Below, piece by piece: positions 1 through 6,783 of a DNA stretch of 64,000 bases (within the stretch, counting starts at the first letter, position 1; each line of letters opens with the position of its first letter). The notes under the pieces were generated by a model. That model made no database searches. It saw only the letters and a program-made list of their open reading frames with translations, and was not told the DNA's origin. The DNA is taken from NCBI GenBank assembly GCA_963663945.1, contig OY760687.1, positions 1,922,001-1,986,000 on the forward strand, written 5' to 3'. This DNA comes from Bin87 sp963663945. Lineage in GTDB: Bacteria > Chloroflexota > Dehalococcoidia > Lucifugimonadales > UBA3495. A program made the translations under genes and the position numbers.

Positions 1-599
1 AGTCCCTCCACGTCAACTCTCGCGACGAGGCCCTGAGCCTGCCCACCGAGGAGTCCGCACAGCTCTCCCTCCGCACCCAGCAGATCCTGGCCCATGAGAG
101 CGGCGCCGCCGACGTCGTGGACCCTCTCGGCGGCTCCTGGTACATCGAAAACCTCACCGACCGCCTGGAATCTTCCACCCTGGATTACATCCAGCGCATC
201 GACCGCATGGGCGGCGCGGTTGCCGCCATCGAGGAGGGGTTTCAGGTTCAGGAGATTGGCGACGCTGCCTTCCGCCACCAGCGCGAGGTCGACGAAAACG
301 ATCGCGTCGTCGTGGGCGTGAACCAGTACGTGTCCGAGGCGCCGCCCATTGCCGGCCTCCTGCGCGTCGACGCCACCGCCGCCGCCGAGCAGGTGGAACG
401 CCTCCGCACCCTCCGCCGCGAACGCGACAACATGGCCGTGCAGATCAGCCTCGCCCGCCTCGCCGACGCCGCCCGCTCCGCCGGAGCCAACACCATCCCG
501 CCCATGATGGAGTGCGTGGAACGCTACGCCACCCTCGGCGAAATCTGCGACGTGCTGCGCCAGGTCTTCGGTGAATACGAGCCCGCCGGGGGCCTGTGA
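1..599 (+). CDS. Methylmalonyl-CoA mutase large (catalytic) subunit, C-terminal part, truncated by the window edge
   Basis: This is the 3' end of a coenzyme-B12-dependent mutase that interconverts methylmalonyl-CoA and succinyl-CoA. The frame is open from the first bases. It reads a segment typical of the TIM-barrel subunit: LHVNSRDEALSLPTEE, then RTQQIL, then VDPLGGSWY, all near-signature for this family. The frame ends at TGA 597-599 with no B12-binding domain after it, so this is the split type in which the cobalamin domain is a separate protein. A matching small subunit is encoded at 14355-14762 on the other strand. The acyl-CoA dehydrogenase and epimerase that follow fit the same propionyl-/branched-chain-CoA pathway. 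The mutase identity is secure; substrate (methylmalonyl- versus isobutyryl-CoA) is not fixed by this fragment. Confidence 0.9.
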   Translation, partial: SLHVNSRDEALSLPTEESAQLSLRTQQILAHESGAADVVDPLGGSWYIENLTDRLESSTLDYIQRIDRMGGAVAAIEEGFQVQEIGDAAFRHQREVDENDRVVVGVNQYVSEAPPIAGLLRVDATAAAEQVERLRTLRRERDNMAVQISLARLADAARSAGANTIPPMMECVERYATLGEICDVLRQVFGEYEPAGGL

Positions 600-670
600 T
601 AAACTTTTTGCCACTTACCGAAAACTGACAGGTTGCCCGGCGACACTCGCGCCGGCCCTTGGAGGTCCCC

Positions 671-1825
671 GTGATCGACGTGACCCTGAACGAAGAAGAA
701 AAGATGCTCCAGAACCTCGTCCGTGACTACGCGGAGCGGGAGATCATGCCCCGCTCGGCGGAACTGGACGAGAAGGCCGAATTCTCCCACGAGAACTGGC
801 GCGGTATGGCCCAGTTGGGCCTCACCGGCATCGGCGTCGATCCGGCCTACGGTGGCAGCGGCGGCGGTTTCCGCAAGTCCTCCATCGCCATCGAGGAACT
901 TGCCCGCGCCGACGTCGCCGCCAGCGTAACCCTCGCCGCCCACCTCGGCCTCGGCCTCGAGACCATCGCCCGCTTCGGCAACGAGGAACAGAAGCAGCGC
1001 TACGTCCCCTCCCTCGCCTCTGGCCAGGGCATCGCGGCCTGGGCCCTCACCGAGCCCGGCAGTGGCTCCGATGCCGCCGCCATGGCCACCACGGCGACCC
1101 GCCGCAACGGGTCGTGGGTCCTCAACGGCTCCAAGCAGTTCATCACCAACGCCGAGGTCGCGGAAACGCTGGTCATCTTCGCCAACCAGGACCGCTCCAT
1201 CGGCTACCGCGGCGTCTGCGCCTTCATCGTGCCCGCCGGAACCCAGGGCATGCAGATCAACCCCCAGCACAACAAGATGGGCATCCGCGCCTCCAGCACA
1301 TGCGAGATCGTGCTCGAGGACGCCGAGATCCCGGCGGAGAACATCATCGGCGAAGAGGGCATGGGTTTCCGCTACGCCATGGACATTCTCGACTCCAGCC
1401 GCATCTCCATCGCCGCCCAGTGCGTCGGCATTGGCCAGGCCGCGCTGGAAGAGGCCGTGCGCTATGCCCAACTCCGCGAAACTTTCGGCCGCCCGCTGGC
1501 CCGCCATCAGGCCATCCAGTTCAAGCTCGCCGATATCGCCACCGGGGTGCATTCCGCCCGCGTCGCCACCATGCACGCCGCCTCCCTCTACGATGCTGGT
1601 CTGCCTTTCATCAACGAGGCCTCCATGGCCAAGCTCATCGCTTCGGAGAAGTGCAACGAGGCGGCCTACGAAGCCATGCAGATCCACGGCGGAATCGGCA
1701 TTTTCAAGGAATCCCGCATCGAGCGCATCTTCCGCGACGCCCGCGTCACCACCATCTACGAGGGAACCTCCGAGGTCCAGCGCATGATCATCGCCCGCCA
1801 GGTCCTCGCCCAGTATCCCGTCTGA
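671..1825 (+). CDS. Acyl-CoA dehydrogenase (FAD-dependent)
   Basis: This enzyme oxidises an acyl-CoA to the enoyl-CoA and passes electrons to electron-transfer flavoprotein. The 384-residue length is normal for the family. The N-terminal helical domain is followed by the FAD-contacting segment AWALTEPGSGSDAAA. The C-terminal helical domain carries the R-E-T-F-G-R-P segment, MQIHGGIGI and the IYEGTSEVQRMII block that holds the usual catalytic Glu. The GTG at 671 is chosen because GGAGG lies 5 nt upstream; an earlier in-frame TTG at 659 would bury that site. It lies 71 nt after the mutase gene and 29 nt before the epimerase, suggesting one catabolic operon. Short-chain or branched-chain substrate is plausible from context but not shown. 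Confidence 0.93.
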   Translation: MIDVTLNEEEKMLQNLVRDYAEREIMPRSAELDEKAEFSHENWRGMAQLGLTGIGVDPAYGGSGGGFRKSSIAIEELARADVAASVTLAAHLGLGLETIARFGNEEQKQRYVPSLASGQGIAAWALTEPGSGSDAAAMATTATRRNGSWVLNGSKQFITNAEVAETLVIFANQDRSIGYRGVCAFIVPAGTQGMQINPQHNKMGIRASSTCEIVLEDAEIPAENIIGEEGMGFRYAMDILDSSRISIAAQCVGIGQAALEEAVRYAQLRETFGRPLARHQAIQFKLADIATGVHSARVATMHAASLYDAGLPFINEASMAKLIASEKCNEAAYEAMQIHGGIGIFKESRIERIFRDARVTTIYEGTSEVQRMIIARQVLAQYPV

Positions 1826-1854
1826 ACCCACACATCCAGGGAGGCGAACCGACG

Positions 1855-2265
1855 ATGCCCGAGATCTGCGCCGTCAACTACATCGACCACGTCGGCGTCG
1901 CCGTTCGTGACATCCGCGCCGCCCTGGATTTCTTCTCCGAGAACTTCGGCGCGCCCGACGCGGAGGTCGTCGAACTCGACGACCAGGCTGTCCGCGCCTG
2001 CCTCATTGAGATCAGCCAGACCCGCCTGGAGCTCCTCGAACCCCTGACCCCCGAAAGCGCCGTCGGCCGTTTCATCGAGCGGCGCGGCGAGGGCTTGCAT
2101 CATCTCGCCCTCAACGTGGACGACATCGCCGGCAAGCTCAAAATACTGTCCGCCAATGGCCTGTCACTCATCGACTCCGAGCCCCGCCACGGCCTGTCCG
2201 GCTCCATCGGTTTCGTTCACCCCCGGTCGGTTTTCGGCGTCCTCACCGAACTCGTAGAGAACTGA
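1855..2265 (+). CDS. mce: Methylmalonyl-CoA epimerase (VOC/glyoxalase superfamily)
   Basis: This 136-residue VOC-fold metalloenzyme probably interconverts (S)- and (R)-methylmalonyl-CoA so that the B12 mutase can use the product of propionyl-CoA carboxylation. The opening IDHVGVAVRD (His12), the GEGLHHLALNVDD block (His82/His83) and the closing FVHPRSVFGVLTELVE (Glu132) are the metal-site segments of the epimerase branch. The start is the ATG after GAGG, 11 nt away. It sits directly downstream of the acyl-CoA dehydrogenase and near the mutase large subunit, which supports the epimerase call over a generic glyoxalase. Confidence 0.9.
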   Translation: MPEICAVNYIDHVGVAVRDIRAALDFFSENFGAPDAEVVELDDQAVRACLIEISQTRLELLEPLTPESAVGRFIERRGEGLHHLALNVDDIAGKLKILSANGLSLIDSEPRHGLSGSIGFVHPRSVFGVLTELVEN

Positions 2266-2318
2266 CCGCCCGGTGGTCATCGCACCCCTGGCGCGGCAAC
2301 CCGGCCGGCCCCGCGCGT

Positions 2319-3314
2319 ATGCCAGCCCACGTCATATACGGCGACACTTTCCTCGTCGCCGACCGCCTGCGCCGTGTGAAGACCGAGGCCGGCGCCGCCG
2401 ACCTCATGGATTCCAACCGGCACGTCGTCTCTGCGGCCCGCGCTCGTCCCGACGAGGTGCTGGCGATGTGCAACTCGCTGCCCTTCCTCGACACCATGCG
2501 CCTCGTCGAGATCGAAGGTGTCCTCACCAGCCAGCCGGGAACCGGAGGTGGCCGACGCTCCGGCCGCCGTACCGCGTCCACCGCCGGAGCGTGGAGTCAA
2601 CTGGCCGATGCCGTTCCGACTCTTCCCGATACCACCCTGCTCATCTTTATCGATGGCGACGTCCAGCAGAGCAACCCATTGCTCCGCACTTTGTCCGAGT
2701 GCTGCACCATCCATCGTGAAGCCACGCCCAACGCCCAGGCGCTGTTGCAGTGGATCAAGCGCCGAGCCGAAGACAAGGGATCCAGCATCACGCCGCCGGC
2801 CATGCAGGTACTCGCCGAACTGGTGGGCGGAGACCTGTGGACCATCGACCGTGAGCTGGAAAAGCTCTCCCTCTACGCCACCGGTCGTGACATCACCGAT
2901 ACGGATGTCCATGCCATGGTGCCCTACGCGCAGGAGGCAAACATCTTCGCGGCCGTGGACGCCGTCATGGACGGACGCCCCGGTCCCGCCCTGCGCTCGC
3001 TGATGCAGCTAATCGAGGACGGCCAGGAACCTCTCTACATCATCGCGATGATCGAGCGGCAACTCCGCCTCATCGCCCTCGCCCGCGACCTGACCGATCG
3101 CGGCGTTGCCCAGCCTGACCTCGGCCGGCGCATGGGCACCAATTCCGACTTCGTGGTCCGCAAGACGCTCGGCCAGGCCCGACGCCTGACGCTGCCTCAG
3201 ATCCGAAGCAAGTACCGCCGGGTGCTGGAAAGCGACCTTGCCATCAAGCAGGGTCGCCTTGATCCTGCCCTGTCATTGCAGTTATTGGTGGCCGATCTGG
3301 CCGGCAATTCGTGA
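2319..3314 (+). CDS. holA: DNA polymerase III delta subunit (clamp-loader wrench)
   Basis: Delta opens the sliding clamp as part of the clamp loader. The 331-residue protein starts with HVIYGDTFLVADRLRRVK, the degenerate AAA+ domain I seen in delta. A middle helical domain follows (LAELVGGDLWTIDRELEKLSLYA) and then the C-terminal collar (IYIIAMIERQLRLI-like; RKTLGQARRL). No intact Walker A is present, as expected for delta. A 53-nt gap separates it from the epimerase gene and it ends 16 nt before the convergent ATPase gene. An insertion rich in Gly/Arg around residues 72-90 looks lineage-specific. No clear Shine-Dalgarno precedes the ATG. Confidence 0.85.
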   Translation: MPAHVIYGDTFLVADRLRRVKTEAGAADLMDSNRHVVSAARARPDEVLAMCNSLPFLDTMRLVEIEGVLTSQPGTGGGRRSGRRTASTAGAWSQLADAVPTLPDTTLLIFIDGDVQQSNPLLRTLSECCTIHREATPNAQALLQWIKRRAEDKGSSITPPAMQVLAELVGGDLWTIDRELEKLSLYATGRDITDTDVHAMVPYAQEANIFAAVDAVMDGRPGPALRSLMQLIEDGQEPLYIIAMIERQLRLIALARDLTDRGVAQPDLGRRMGTNSDFVVRKTLGQARRLTLPQIRSKYRRVLESDLAIKQGRLDPALSLQLLVADLAGNS

Positions 3315-3330
3315 CGCGACGACCCCGGCG

Positions 3331-4314
3331 TCATTCGCCATCCGTGTACGTAACCGGGTTGTAGCACGCCGCCCAGTGCCCGCTTTCCAGTTCGGCCAAA
3401 CCGGGCGTGCGGTCGGCCCGGCATCGGGTCAGGGCCTTGGGGCAGCGCGGCAGGAACGGACACTCCTCTGACAGGTTGATCAGATCCGGCGGCGCTCCTC
3501 TCAGCGCCTGCAGCCTTCTTCCCGCTGCGTCCAGCCGGGGCAGACTCTGTAGCAGCGACCAGGTGTAGGGATGCCGTGGCTGCTTGAACAGCGGCAACAG
3601 TCCCGCCGTCTCCACCAGGTGCCCCGCGTACATCACACCCACCCGGCGTGCCATGTTGGCCACCACCCCCATGTCGTGCGTGATCAGCAGGATCGCCGAT
3701 TTGGAGTCCCGGCTCAGTTCCTTCAGCCGTTCCAGTATCTCCGCCTGCAGCGTTACGTCCACGCTCGACGTGACTTCGTCGGCGATCAGCAGCCGGGGCC
3801 GCATGACCATCGCCATTGCCAGCATCACCCGCTGGCACTGCCCGCCGCTCAGCGTGAACGGGTACGCGGACATCATGCGCCGGGGATCCGGCACCCCCAA
3901 CTCCCGCATCATCTCCTGGCACACCGATCCTGCCGCCCTTCGGTTCAGCTGCGAATGGGTGATGATCACCTCGGTCAGCTGCGCGCCGATGGTCTGCACT
4001 GGGTTGAGCGCCGATTGCGCGTCCTGGAATACCAGGGACATCGCCTTGCCCCGGAGTTCCCGCACGTATTCCTGGGGGGCGCTCACCAGGTCAACCCCGT
4101 CAAACAGCACCCTCCCCCCGGTGATCTCGCCGTTGTCCGGAAGCAGTCCCATCACCGCCAGCGCCAGCGCGCTCTTTCCTGCGCCGCTCTCGCCCACGAT
4201 ACAGTACACCTCCTCCTCCTCTTGCGAGAAAGAAACCCCGTTCACGGCGTGCACCACACCGTTGGGTACCCGGAATTCCACCTGGAGGTCTTCGACTTGA
4301 AGGATTGAGGTCAT
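3331..4314 (-). CDS. Orphan oligopeptide/dipeptide-type ABC transporter ATPase (OppD-like) with altered Walker B region
   Basis: The 327-residue protein is an ABC ATPase of the OppD/DppD group. It has Walker A GESGAGKS (41-48), Q-loop Gln97, signature LSGGQCQR (155-162), Walker B LLIADE (175-180) and a switch His in LLITHD. The C-terminal oligopeptide-transporter extension has four cysteines (CPFLPRC...C...C), which in relatives bind an Fe-S cluster. The segment after Walker B reads EVTSSVD where relatives have EPTTALD; catalytic Glu180 is kept. A run of four glutamates (32-35) precedes strand 3. No permease or binding-protein gene is adjacent. The gene starts 1 nt after the PHP gene stop, with GGAG 8 nt upstream inside that gene, so the two are co-transcribed. 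Confidence 0.88.
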   Translation of the reverse strand: MTSILQVEDLQVEFRVPNGVVHAVNGVSFSQEEEEVYCIVGESGAGKSALALAVMGLLPDNGEITGGRVLFDGVDLVSAPQEYVRELRGKAMSLVFQDAQSALNPVQTIGAQLTEVIITHSQLNRRAAGSVCQEMMRELGVPDPRRMMSAYPFTLSGGQCQRVMLAMAMVMRPRLLIADEVTSSVDVTLQAEILERLKELSRDSKSAILLITHDMGVVANMARRVGVMYAGHLVETAGLLPLFKQPRHPYTWSLLQSLPRLDAAGRRLQALRGAPPDLINLSEECPFLPRCPKALTRCRADRTPGLAELESGHWAACYNPVTYTDGE

Positions 4315-4315
4315 G

Positions 4316-5020
4316 CTAGCCGCTCCGTCCAGCTGTTTCCTGCGCGGCCCCCGTCAGGTCAACCGCCCGCATTCGCCCCGCCTTCAGCTCGGCGATGAGT
4401 TCCTCCACTGAGGCGATCCGACGCTCGAACAGCGTCGCGGCCGTTCCCATCTGCCGCAGGTAATGAGTGTCGCTCCCGCCGGTTCCGGGAAGGCTCAACC
4501 CCTGCCGCAGATCGTCGGCGAACCGGTTCTCCGACTCCTTGCCCCGGCCGTTGTGCGACTCTACCGCGTCGAATAGTCGCAGCATCTCGTCGTCCAGCGC
4601 TCGCTCCATCATCTCCGAGCGCACCGCCGGATCTTCCCCCGGATCGGCCAGGAAGCGACGCCGGTACGGATGGGCGGCGATGAGGACCGCCCCGTGGCGG
4701 TCCGCCTCTTCGCGCAGGAAAGCCGGTTTGTGCATCCCGAACTTGTACTGTTGCAGGCCGAATACCAGCACATGCCCGGCGTCGGTATTGATTTCCGAGC
4801 CGGGCAGAACCAGTATCCCGTGCCGACGGGTCAACTCCCTCGCCGCGTCTGTCGGCCAGAAGTCGTCATGCTCCGTCAGGCAGATCCCGTCCATACCGCA
4901 TTGTCGAGCGGCATCCACCAATTCGTCCGCCGACACGAAACTGTCGTCCGATTTCGGATAGGTATGCGAGTGCAGGTCGATCAGCAATGTATCCCCCGGT
5001 ATCCATGGAGGGGAAATCAT
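4316..5020 (-). CDS. PHP-domain metal-dependent phosphoesterase
   Basis: This stand-alone PHP-domain hydrolase has about 234 residues. All metal-ligand blocks are visible: DLHSHT (His17, His19), ICLTEHDD, GSEINTD, IAAHPYR, an ESHNGR block and GGSDTHY near the end. Relatives act on nucleotides or phosphorylated sugars; the substrate here is unknown. The frame stays open upstream to about 5317, but that extension is Arg/Pro-rich and unlike the family. The ATG at 5020 begins the domain cleanly and has a weak GGTGGT before it; an ATG at 5065 is the alternative. It is immediately upstream of the orphan OppD-like ATPase, an unusual pairing. Confidence 0.82.
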   Translation of the reverse strand: MISPPWIPGDTLLIDLHSHTYPKSDDSFVSADELVDAARQCGMDGICLTEHDDFWPTDAARELTRRHGILVLPGSEINTDAGHVLVFGLQQYKFGMHKPAFLREEADRHGAVLIAAHPYRRRFLADPGEDPAVRSEMMERALDDEMLRLFDAVESHNGRGKESENRFADDLRQGLSLPGTGGSDTHYLRQMGTAATLFERRIASVEELIAELKAGRMRAVDLTGAAQETAGRSG

Positions 5021-5065
5021 ACCACCGATCACTTCCACGGCGATCTCCCCCTCCGTGTTTCCCAT

Positions 5066-5976
5066 CCGGACGGGTGTCTTCGCCAGAGATGCCCCCGGCC
5101 TCGTCGGCGGATATGCAGCCCTCCGGCGTCTTGACCGTCGGCCGGCGAGTTCATTTCGACCCGGCCCGCCCGTCGCGAACACCGCCGAAAAATTGCTGAC
5201 ATCGGCCGCAGGCGGGAACCAGCGCGTGTCCCATAACATGTACATCACGCAGACAGTGGATTTCATCTGGACCGAAGGGCAGTGCGCGCGCCCCGCCGTC
5301 CGGAGTCCCCGGCGCAAGGGATAACCGGTCCATTGGTCTCAACACAACATCGGAAAGATCGGGTTAACCGGTTCAGGTTCAACGGCCTGGACGCTGCAGA
5401 CTTCGGTCCGCAGCGTGTCGGATATGCAACTTGCTATCCTGCGGCCTCACGCCGTCTTATTCAACGGCGCGGTCGCAGGATGGCGCGGCGGGTGTGACCT
5501 CCGCCCCGTGTCGACTTTCGCGCCTGTCGCGACGGTCGGGACATGGAAGCTTGGCACTTAAATTTCGCAGACAACGCCGTCGGGCCGTGGCGCCGACAAC
5601 CTGGACCCCGATACCCGATCCCCGATGCCGAAATTGACCACAGCAACCAGGACTTGAAGCAATCACCACCAACCAAAAGGAGCGCCCAACAAACGGAGCG
5701 TACCACTTCAAGGAGCGCCCCACTTCAAGGAGTGACCAACTTCAAGGAGTATCCAACTTCAAGGAGCGCCCAACTTCGTTCAACCGCTGGCAACTGATCC
5801 CACCAACGTCCCTCGTTGCCCCTGCCGGGGCGCGAGTCCGGGCAGTACCCGGACCGGGCATCACTCGAGACACGATTCCCTGAAGCACCGGGAACACCCT
5901 CGCCCGGAAATCCGCACGAGCATCAACCGCCGCGGTTGACCACTGCCGGCCGACTGTCTCCCTCTTGAGGATGCCA
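5066..5976. other. Noncoding stretch between the PHP gene and the HEPN-like gene
   Basis: Roughly 0.9 kb without a convincing gene. Its open frames are short, Arg/Pro/Ser-rich and lack family motifs. The only clear structure is the 17-bp tandem repeat at 5703-5778. The promoters of the divergent flanking genes should lie here, but I see no good -35/-10 pair. Confidence 0.6.
5703..5778. repeat. Short tandem repeat, four 16-17 bp units plus a partial fifth
   Basis: Units begin at 5703, 5720, 5736, 5753 and 5770 (partial). Each follows the pattern CCAACTTCAAGGAG plus 2-3 variable bases. The first two units have CCACTTC and the later ones CCAACTTC. The core CTTCAAGGAG is invariant in the four full units, and degenerate GGAGCG-containing copies precede the array from about 5680. 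There are no spacers, so it is not a CRISPR. Confidence 0.85.
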
Positions 5977-6699
5977 ATGGGTTCCGTAATCCACCATCAG
6001 GCCAGGAGCGCAGCTTTTCTCGATCGCGCTCGTTCTGCTGAAACCGACGACGTCAACGACGCGGCGGCGGCTCTCCGTCGGTCTGCGTCTCACGCGGCCA
6101 CTGCTCTCGCGGTGCATGCCGGAATGCCGCACAACAACAGGCGCCGGCTGGAAATCGCTCTCCATGCCTATATCGCACAGGGTCAACTCAGCCGCTCCCA
6201 TATCAAGACCTTTCGTCAACTCGATTCCTTCCCCGAGTACCTGGCCTCGGCCGTGGCCCGTGCCGGCAAGACCATCGGAGGTCGTGGATGCCCATTGCGT
6301 CGCCTGCGCCGTCGCGTGGCCGCCTTGCACAACGATGTCACCGCCATAATTGCCGGCAACCCCCGACCGGTTCGTTACCATCAGCGCTGGCTGCGTGAGC
6401 TCCCACCGCGCCCGGAGCGGGTCACCGTCTCTGTCATCGTCAGCGTGCGCGACATTCTCGAACTGCCCAACTACCAGGCCATCAGGACTGAATGGGAATT
6501 GGAGCACGTGCCGCTGCTGCGGGTCCCCGACCCTCACGGATGGTACGAGCGCGGCGCCATTCCATCCCCCTGCCCGTGCCACCCTGAAACGTGGAAGTCG
6601 CCATCCGACATCGACAGGCGGTTCCCGTTATCTCCAATCTGGAAACGGGTCTTGGAACACGTCCTCGGCATCCCCATCCCGGACGTCCTCGCACCCTGA
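5977..6699 (+). CDS. HEPN-like helical protein of unknown function
   Basis: This 240-residue protein has no enzyme motif I can name. Residues 10-50 are an Ala-rich helical segment (DDVNDAAAALRRSASHAATALAVH) resembling the HEPN/SAV-type helical fold of nucleotidyltransferase partners and toxins. A second helical, Arg-rich part and a His/Pro/Trp-rich C-terminal part follow (DPHGWYERG, PCPCHPETW). The R-x4-6-H catalytic motif of HEPN RNases is not obvious. The third in-frame start (ATG 5977) is chosen because GAGG lies 6 nt upstream. Base composition and codon choice match the neighbours, so it looks like a real, lineage-restricted gene. It is convergent with ftsK. Confidence 0.62.
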   Translation: MGSVIHHQARSAAFLDRARSAETDDVNDAAAALRRSASHAATALAVHAGMPHNNRRRLEIALHAYIAQGQLSRSHIKTFRQLDSFPEYLASAVARAGKTIGGRGCPLRRLRRRVAALHNDVTAIIAGNPRPVRYHQRWLRELPPRPERVTVSVIVSVRDILELPNYQAIRTEWELEHVPLLRVPDPHGWYERGAIPSPCPCHPETWKSPSDIDRRFPLSPIWKRVLEHVLGIPIPDVLAP

Positions 6700-6783
6700 T
6701 CCCAGGCGGGGGACCAGAATTTCGGGTACGTTATCTCGCGCACCCGTGCGTCCGCGCGGTCGGGCAAATGATGGCCCGTAGGC

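Noticed and set aside
524..1831. Long minus-strand open frame opposite the acyl-CoA dehydrogenase
   Set aside because: It is a Gly/Ala/Asp-rich mirror of a gene whose family motifs are all on the plus strand; high G+C produces such frames.
4316..5317. N-terminally extended PHP protein starting near 5317
   Set aside because: The extra 99 residues are Arg/Pro-rich and unlike the family, whereas ATG 5020 begins exactly at the domain.
5703..5778. CRISPR array
   Set aside because: The units are contiguous 16-17 bp repeats with no spacers and no cas genes nearby.
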